Part shown: positions 60,108 to 64,000 of the stretch, in pieces
How the letters are laid out: each line of letters starts with the position of its first letter
Position numbering within the stretch: the stretch's first letter is position 1
Origin: Paraglaciecola sp.
GTDB lineage: Bacteria; Pseudomonadota; Gammaproteobacteria; Enterobacterales; Alteromonadaceae
Assembly (NCBI RefSeq): GCF_030730205.1
Contig: NZ_JANQVQ010000007.1
Location: 1 to 64,000, forward strand
Direction: 5' to 3'
Length of the DNA: 64,000 nt
Notes under the pieces: model-generated
The model's database searches: none
Seen by the model: only the letters and a program-made list of their open reading frames with translations
What the model was told of the DNA's origin: nothing
Position numbers and translations under genes: made by a program

Positions 60108-60413
60108 TTGATCCTCTTAGGAACACTCAAGAGACACATTGGAGGTTTATGTGGCATCGCAGACACTGTTACTAGGTACGTTCAAGGCAGTGACCGTAAA
60201 GCTTACATGGACGGTTTAAATAGCCTGAAGCAAAGATAGAACTTTACCAAACGCGGCACTATCAATGTTTTACCGCGCTATGTCTTTGGTAAAAGCATTG
60301 CAAAATATTGTGATTCTTTCAACGCTGCTCATCTGGCTTTAGATTATGTAGCCTATGCTCTATCTAGAAAATTAGAGACGTATCAGAACGGTAGGGGCGT
60401 GGTGTATAGATAA
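60108..60413 (+). pseudogene. Probable decayed gene fragment with one in-frame TAG
   Basis: One frame reads 43 codons, meets TAG at 60237-60239, then reads 57 more codons to TAA at 60411. Both parts look protein-like and hydrophilic: ADTVTRYVQGSDRKAYMD before the stop, and RYVFGKSIAKYCDSFNAA and LDYVAYALSRKLETYQNG after it. There is no ribosome binding site at the left end. I do not recognise the family. A remnant of a transferred or lost gene is the simplest reading; chance open frames cannot be excluded. Confidence 0.4.
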
Positions 60414-60670
60414 AATCCAGCCATCCGTCTAAAGCTTTGGTTTACTCGATGCTGTGCTCGCTGGTTTTTATCACCTGTCCGCTTTGGTTTGACTGGCTAG
60501 TGTTGAAGCTATTACCCCGTTTTTGCTCTAATGTCCGCAGTCATTCTCATCGTAACCTATTCGGGGTAAGGCAAATAGGTGAGCCCTTAGCATATTATTG
60601 CTCTTATGCATTCACAGGGTAAGTAACGCTGACGATAAATTAAAAATAATGGTATATTTTTACTATTCGA

Positions 60671-60683
60671 TGAATTTTATTCA
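60671..60683 (+). promoter_or_regulatory. MetR box upstream of the metR-like gene
   Basis: TGAATTTTATTCA is a perfect fit to the MetR consensus TGAA-N5-TTCA and extends to an ATGAA/TTCAT dyad. It lies 32 bases before the regulator start, suited to autoregulation. Confidence 0.6.
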
Positions 60684-60714
60684 TGTTAATTAAATACAAT
60701 GGATGACTTAATCA

Positions 60715-61614
60715 ATGTTAGAGCGTAACCATTTAACCATAGTGCAGACTATTGCTGAAGTTGGCACCATGACTGCCGCAGCAAATCAATTATGTTTGAC
60801 GCAATCCGCCTTGAGTCACGCTATCAAAAAGTTAGAGTCACAACTTGGCGTTGCCATTTGGGTAAAAGAGGGACGTCGTTTGCGATTAACTCAAGTAGGT
60901 CAAACTATCTTAAATTTAGCTGATCGGGTTCTACCGCAAATAGCACACAGTGAGCAATTGATTGCTAAAATGGCGGAAGGAAGCCAAGGCAGTTTGCGCA
61001 TCGGAATGGAATGCCATCCATGTTATCAATGGTTATTGAATATTGTAGGTCCCTTTTTAACTCGTTATCCAAAGGTTGACTTAGATGTACGCCAACGTTT
61101 TCAATTCGGGGGAGTTGGCGCTTTACTGGGGTTTGATATTGATGTGCTTGTTACTCCAGACCCTTTATATATAAGCGGATTAGAGTATTTACCCGTTTTT
61201 GGCTATGAACACGTATTAGTGGTTGCAGGTTCACATCGTTTGGCAGAAAAAGTCTATATTGAACCCCATGACCTTAGCTCTGAAAATGTGATCACTTATC
61301 CCGTTGAACCATCACGTTTAGATATTTTTAGTCAATTTTGCAGTCCAGCTGGTGTTGCAGTTAAAAAACATACTCAAATAGAGACCACTGAAATTCTCTT
61401 ACAAATGGTGGCCTGTGAACGCGGAGTGGCGGCGTTGCCACGTTGGTTGGTCGAAGATAACCAGCAAAAATTAAACATTGTGCCAATCAGATTGGGCGAA
61501 GAAGGGATATTTAAAACGATTAATTTGGGTTTTAGAATGAACGAAGCGCGTCCTACCTATCTCAATCATTTTATCGATTTAGCACGTGAAACGATGCCTA
61601 ACACCACACGTTGA
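60715..61614 (+). CDS. metR: LysR-family regulator, MetR-like
   Basis: LysR-type transcription factor of 299 residues. The winged helix lies at about 1-60 (NQLCLTQSALSHAIKKLESQLG). The effector domain matches MetR well: LRIGMECHPCYQWL, SGLEYLPVFGYEHVLVVAGSHRLA, ITYPVEPSRLDIFSQFCSPAGV and QMVACERGVAALPRWLVE. MetR uses homocysteine to activate metE and other methionine genes. No methionine gene is seen in the window, so its target here may be distant. A MetR box lies in its own promoter. Confidence 0.82.
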   Translation: MLERNHLTIVQTIAEVGTMTAAANQLCLTQSALSHAIKKLESQLGVAIWVKEGRRLRLTQVGQTILNLADRVLPQIAHSEQLIAKMAEGSQGSLRIGMECHPCYQWLLNIVGPFLTRYPKVDLDVRQRFQFGGVGALLGFDIDVLVTPDPLYISGLEYLPVFGYEHVLVVAGSHRLAEKVYIEPHDLSSENVITYPVEPSRLDIFSQFCSPAGVAVKKHTQIETTEILLQMVACERGVAALPRWLVEDNQQKLNIVPIRLGEEGIFKTINLGFRMNEARPTYLNHFIDLARETMPNTTR

Positions 61615-61684
61615 CATACATCCAACCTGCGTTTTTAAGGCTTATTTATTGAAGAGCTACACGCATAAAGAGGGATAAAATTTT

Positions 61685-62212
61685 ATGATGAAGTGGTTTT
61701 TTATATTGAGTTGTTATTTTTACTCCTTGTCGGCCCATGCACTTTCATACACGGTGACGATTTCACAAGATGAATTGCAATCGAGGGTCGAAGCGTTGAT
61801 GCCCATTGAAAAAACAAAAATGTTTGTCACAGTGCTGTTGTCAAACCCTAGAGTTGAATTGTCAGAGCACACAGATCAAATAGAACTTTTTTGCCATATT
61901 ACTATTTCAGCACCTGGTGGATTAGGCGGTCAAGGATCAGTTAATTTAATTGGCTCGTTACGCTATGAGAGCGAGCAAGGCGCATTTTTCTTGATTGAGC
62001 CACAAATACGTTCGATTGAATCAAAAGATGTGGCAGAAAAACATTTAGCTAAAGTCCAACAAATAGCGCAAATAGCCTTAGAGCAATATTTATCCGCCAA
62101 GCCTATTTATCGCTTTAAAGATAATAAGATGAAAGATAAATTGGCTAAAGCTGTGTTGCAGTCAGTAACTGTTGAAAATAAACAGTTGTTGATAGAACTA
62201 GGCATGTTTTAA
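61685..62212 (+). CDS. DUF1439 family exported protein
   Basis: Protein of 175 residues with an N-terminal signal peptide (about 1-20, ending SAHA) and no clear lipobox Cys, unlike the E. coli relative YceB, which is a lipoprotein. The mature part (YTVTISQDELQSRVEALMP, KTKMFVTVLLSNPRVEL, HITISAPGG) shows the DUF1439 pattern, a fold related to lipid-binding TULIP-like domains. GAGGG precedes the ATG. Function unknown. Confidence 0.78.
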   Translation: MMKWFFILSCYFYSLSAHALSYTVTISQDELQSRVEALMPIEKTKMFVTVLLSNPRVELSEHTDQIELFCHITISAPGGLGGQGSVNLIGSLRYESEQGAFFLIEPQIRSIESKDVAEKHLAKVQQIAQIALEQYLSAKPIYRFKDNKMKDKLAKAVLQSVTVENKQLLIELGMF

Positions 62213-62276
62213 GGCTTTAATTAGGGAGTACTCGCCCCAATATTGCTAATAAAACCAAGAGACAAAAGCCCTCTAT

Positions 62277-63260
62277 ATGATTAACTTTTCATTACTGGAT
62301 CTTGCGCCAGTCAATCAACATGGTTCGATCGCACAGGCACTAGAGAACAGCAAAAAAATGGCCATCGCCGCAGAAAACCATGGTTATCACCGAGTGTGGT
62401 TGGCCGAACACCATGGTATGCATGGAATAGCGAGCTCTGCTACCTCATTAGTGATTAGTCATATTGCAGCGGCCACTACACGTATTAGGGTGGGTTCCGG
62501 TGGTATTATGTTGCCAAACCACGCACCGCTAGTCATTGCCGAGCAGTTTGGCACCCTTGAGGCGCTTTACCCACAACGTATAGACTTGGGATTAGGGCGA
62601 GCGCCAGGCAGTGATATGGCGACTGCGAGAGCATTGCGGCGTGACCTCAATTCATCAGTGGATGATTATCCGCAGAGTATTCAAGAGTTGCAGGCTTTTT
62701 TAGGGCCTCAGCAGAGACCTCCGGCTATTAATGCCATACCTGGTCAGGACAGTAATATACCAATTTGGTTGCTCGGTTCTAGCCTATACAGTGCAAAATT
62801 AGCCGCAGCTATGGGCTTGTCTTATTCATTTGCGTCACATTTTGCTCCAGAGCAACTGCATGAGGCTTTGAGTCTTTACCGCCATCATTTTAAAGCATCA
62901 AAGCAAAATCAAGGTCCATATGCTTCTGCGGGATTAATGGCGGTGGTTGCTGATAGCGACGAACAAGCACACTATTTATTTACCTCGGTTCAGCAACAAT
63001 TTGTAAACTTACGCCGAGGAGCAAACCACCAATATCCCCCACCAGTGGATTCCATAGTAGGACTGTGTTCTGAGCCGGAACGACATATGATAAATCACAC
63101 TTTGCAGTATGCCTTAGTGGGTAGTCCAGCGACGGTAAAAGCAAAGTTGTTGCGATTTTTAGCTACAACAGATGTAGATGAAATTATTGTATCAATGCCT
63201 ATCTATGATATCGAGGCTAGACTGAAAAGCGTCGAGCTGTTTGCCAACTGTGTAGCGTAA
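62277..63260 (+). CDS. Luciferase-like flavin-dependent oxidoreductase, YhbW type
   Basis: Bacterial-luciferase-fold enzyme of 327 residues. It resembles E. coli YhbW closely: [44 protein letters not shown] (in part), [30 protein letters not shown] and FASHFAP. Likely binds FMN and uses a reduced flavin; the natural substrate is unknown. It stands alone between the DUF1439 gene and bfd; no ribosome binding site is obvious. Confidence 0.88.
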   Translation: MINFSLLDLAPVNQHGSIAQALENSKKMAIAAENHGYHRVWLAEHHGMHGIASSATSLVISHIAAATTRIRVGSGGIMLPNHAPLVIAEQFGTLEALYPQRIDLGLGRAPGSDMATARALRRDLNSSVDDYPQSIQELQAFLGPQQRPPAINAIPGQDSNIPIWLLGSSLYSAKLAAAMGLSYSFASHFAPEQLHEALSLYRHHFKASKQNQGPYASAGLMAVVADSDEQAHYLFTSVQQQFVNLRRGANHQYPPPVDSIVGLCSEPERHMINHTLQYALVGSPATVKAKLLRFLATTDVDEIIVSMPIYDIEARLKSVELFANCVA

Positions 63261-63350
63261 AGACTCAGCTTGATTATTTCGTTTTAGCGGGGTGGGGGGC
63301 AATAGCGGATGGATAGGGAATCATCGGTGGCTAAGGAAGGCGTTTTTTCC

Positions 63351-63545
63351 TTAGCACACCTCTTTGAATAGAGATTCGTCGATAATAGTGTTGTCTATAA
63401 TACTTTGCGCCATTTCAACACAACGACCGCACTGACTACCAACACCCAGGTGCAGTTTTAACTGGCGCATATTACCAATGCCATTTTCACGAACGGCTTG
63501 TTTAATTGCTTTGTCGGTAATGCCATGACACAAACAAACGTACAT
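63351..63545 (-). CDS. bfd: Bacterioferritin-associated ferredoxin
   Basis: Small 2Fe-2S protein (64 residues) that reduces bacterioferritin to release stored iron. The four cluster Cys are at 4, 6, 39 and 42 (CLC and CGRC), typical for Bfd. The ATG at 63545 has AGAGGAA eight bases upstream; the longer frame to 63587 runs into the operator-like palindrome and is rejected. No bfr gene lies in the window. Likely induced on iron starvation through the upstream element. Confidence 0.93.
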   Translation of the reverse strand: MYVCLCHGITDKAIKQAVRENGIGNMRQLKLHLGVGSQCGRCVEMAQSIIDNTIIDESLFKEVC

Positions 63546-63560
63546 AGTTGTTCCTCTAAT

Positions 63561-63597
63561 CTTTATGTAAATAATAATAATTGTCATTTACATAAAG
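63561..63597. promoter_or_regulatory. Operator-like palindrome with Fur-box similarity before bfd
   Basis: CTTTATGTAAAT and ATTTACATAAAG form a perfect 12-bp inverted repeat around a 13-base centre. Bases 63570-63588 match the 19-base Fur consensus at about 13 positions. The element lies directly upstream of the bfd ribosome binding site and faces the peroxiredoxin gene on the other side. Confidence 0.55.
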
Positions 63598-63787
63598 ATC
63601 AAGTGTTATATTGCTGAATTAATAAGCAAAATAACGTCGGTGTAAAACTAAAAGTAGTTTAGTTAAATTAGTTGTTAGTAAATAATTGATTTTTATATAA
63701 ACGTACCAACATCATGGATTAGTAAAGTGCTGCTAGTAAAAACAGCGATACTAACAAGAATTAGTTAACCCAAAAAAGGAGAATAAA

Positions 63788-64000
63788 ATGAGTGTATTAG
63801 TAAGCCGCCCTGCACCAGATTTTACTGCCGCAGCCGTACTAGGCAGTGGTGAAATTGTTGAAAACTTCACTTTAAGTGAAGCTATTAAAGGTAAGAAAGC
63901 TGTTATTTTCTTTTACCCTTTAGATTTTACTTTTGTATGCCCTTCTGAATTGATTGCTTTTGATAAGCGTTACGACGAATTCAAAAAACGAGGTGTAGAA
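63788..64000 (+). CDS. 2-Cys peroxiredoxin, AhpC/Prx1 type (3' end outside window)
   Basis: The first 71 codons of a thiol peroxidase that reduces hydrogen peroxide and organic peroxides. Start ATG with AAAAGGAG seven bases upstream. The product opens VSRPAPDFTAAAVLGSGE and has the peroxidatic Cys at residue 51 in YPLDFTFVCPSEL, the hallmark of typical 2-Cys peroxiredoxins. The resolving Cys would lie beyond the right edge, so the 2-Cys class is inferred. Next to bfd, it suggests joint iron and peroxide management. Confidence 0.92.
   Translation, partial: MSVLVSRPAPDFTAAAVLGSGEIVENFTLSEAIKGKKAVIFFYPLDFTFVCPSELIAFDKRYDEFKKRGVE

Larger units (their letters stand above)
59952..60714. other. Gene-poor region between der and the MetR-like gene
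   Basis: About 760 bases without an intact gene. It contains the broken frame described at 60108-60413 and, nearer its right end, a MetR box. A short open frame at 60437-60622 has an odd, Cys/His-rich composition and no ribosome binding site, so I do not call it. The stretch looks like the scar of a lost or inserted gene. Confidence 0.5.

Noticed and set aside
60237-60239. Recoding of the TAG in the broken frame
   Set aside because: No sign of pyrrolysine machinery or a stop-codon read-through context; a decayed gene is simpler.
60437-60622. Open frame of 61 codons in the gene-poor region
   Set aside because: No ribosome binding site, odd composition rich in Cys and His, and no recognisable motif; chance open frame or part of decayed DNA.

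Overview
The window is a stretch of bacterial chromosome that is gene-dense, moderately AT-rich and free of any obvious prophage, insertion sequence or CRISPR array. Protein sequences and gene order point to a marine gammaproteobacterium of the order Alteromonadales (Alteromonas, Glaciecola or Paraglaciecola type). Many blocks keep the gene order known from Escherichia coli: yoaA-tsaB-slp-fadD-rnd, ycgL-ycgM-ycgN-dsbB-nhaB-fadR, ygfZ/sdhE-ygfX, nadB/rpoE-rseABC-lepA-lepB-rnc-era, tig-clpP-clpX-lon-hupB-ppiD, and rlmN-pilF-rodZ-ispG-hisS-yfgM-bamB-der. The assignment rests on recognition of families and synteny; no search was run.

Layout. 1-9.1 kb: a 5'-truncated GH13 amylase, the EF-P paralogue efpL (minus), then yoaA, tsaB, a small unknown gene, an Slp lipoprotein, an alpha/beta hydrolase and fadD. 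9.1-13.1 kb: rnd and a tight operon of ycgL, an MltB-type transglycosylase, ycgM, an unknown gene and ycgN. 13.1-18.2 kb: dsbB and nhaB (minus), fadR (plus) and a chemoreceptor (minus). 18.5-23.3 kb: slyD and ygfZ (minus), sdhE-ygfX and a MaoC-like gene (plus), nadB (minus). 23.5-32.3 kb: the sigma-E operon, lepA-lepB-rnc-era, pdxH and a TatD-family gene. 32.2-39.3 kb: an Smp/AhpA-type membrane protein, a four-gene ABC cassette resembling GldA/GldF/GldG plus a DUF4340 protein, a DUF1415 gene and folD. 39.4-50.5 kb: an unknown membrane/acetyltransferase-like protein, a Pro-Arg-His-Leu tRNA operon, the tig-clpP-clpX-lon-hupB-ppiD proteostasis block, a 57-residue membrane protein (minus) and ndk. 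50.6-59.9 kb: rlmN to der. 59.9-60.7 kb: a gene-poor stretch with a decayed reading frame. 60.7-64 kb: a MetR-like regulator, a DUF1439 protein, a YhbW-like flavin oxidoreductase, bfd (minus) and a 3'-truncated 2-Cys peroxiredoxin.

Themes. Envelope homeostasis recurs (sigma-E system, bamB, ppiD, lepB, rodZ, dsbB, slyD), as does cytosolic proteostasis (tig, clpXP, lon with a clear heat-shock promoter). A fatty-acid circuit can be read from the DNA: fadR lies 6.5 kb from fadD, a FadR-operator match sits in front of fadD, and a weaker one sits in front of fadR. Other readable control elements are a sigma-E promoter before rpoE, a MetR box before the metR-like gene, a stable-RNA promoter before the tRNA operon, a 12-bp perfect inverted repeat before bfd, and a hisS promoter whose -10 box lies in the loop of the ispG terminator.

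No clearly new defence or mobile system is present. The best candidates for undescribed biology are the GldFG-like ABC cassette with its DUF4340 partner, the TTG-initiated 57-residue membrane protein at 49.7 kb, the membrane/acetyltransferase-like protein at 39.4 kb and the decayed frame near 60.1 kb.
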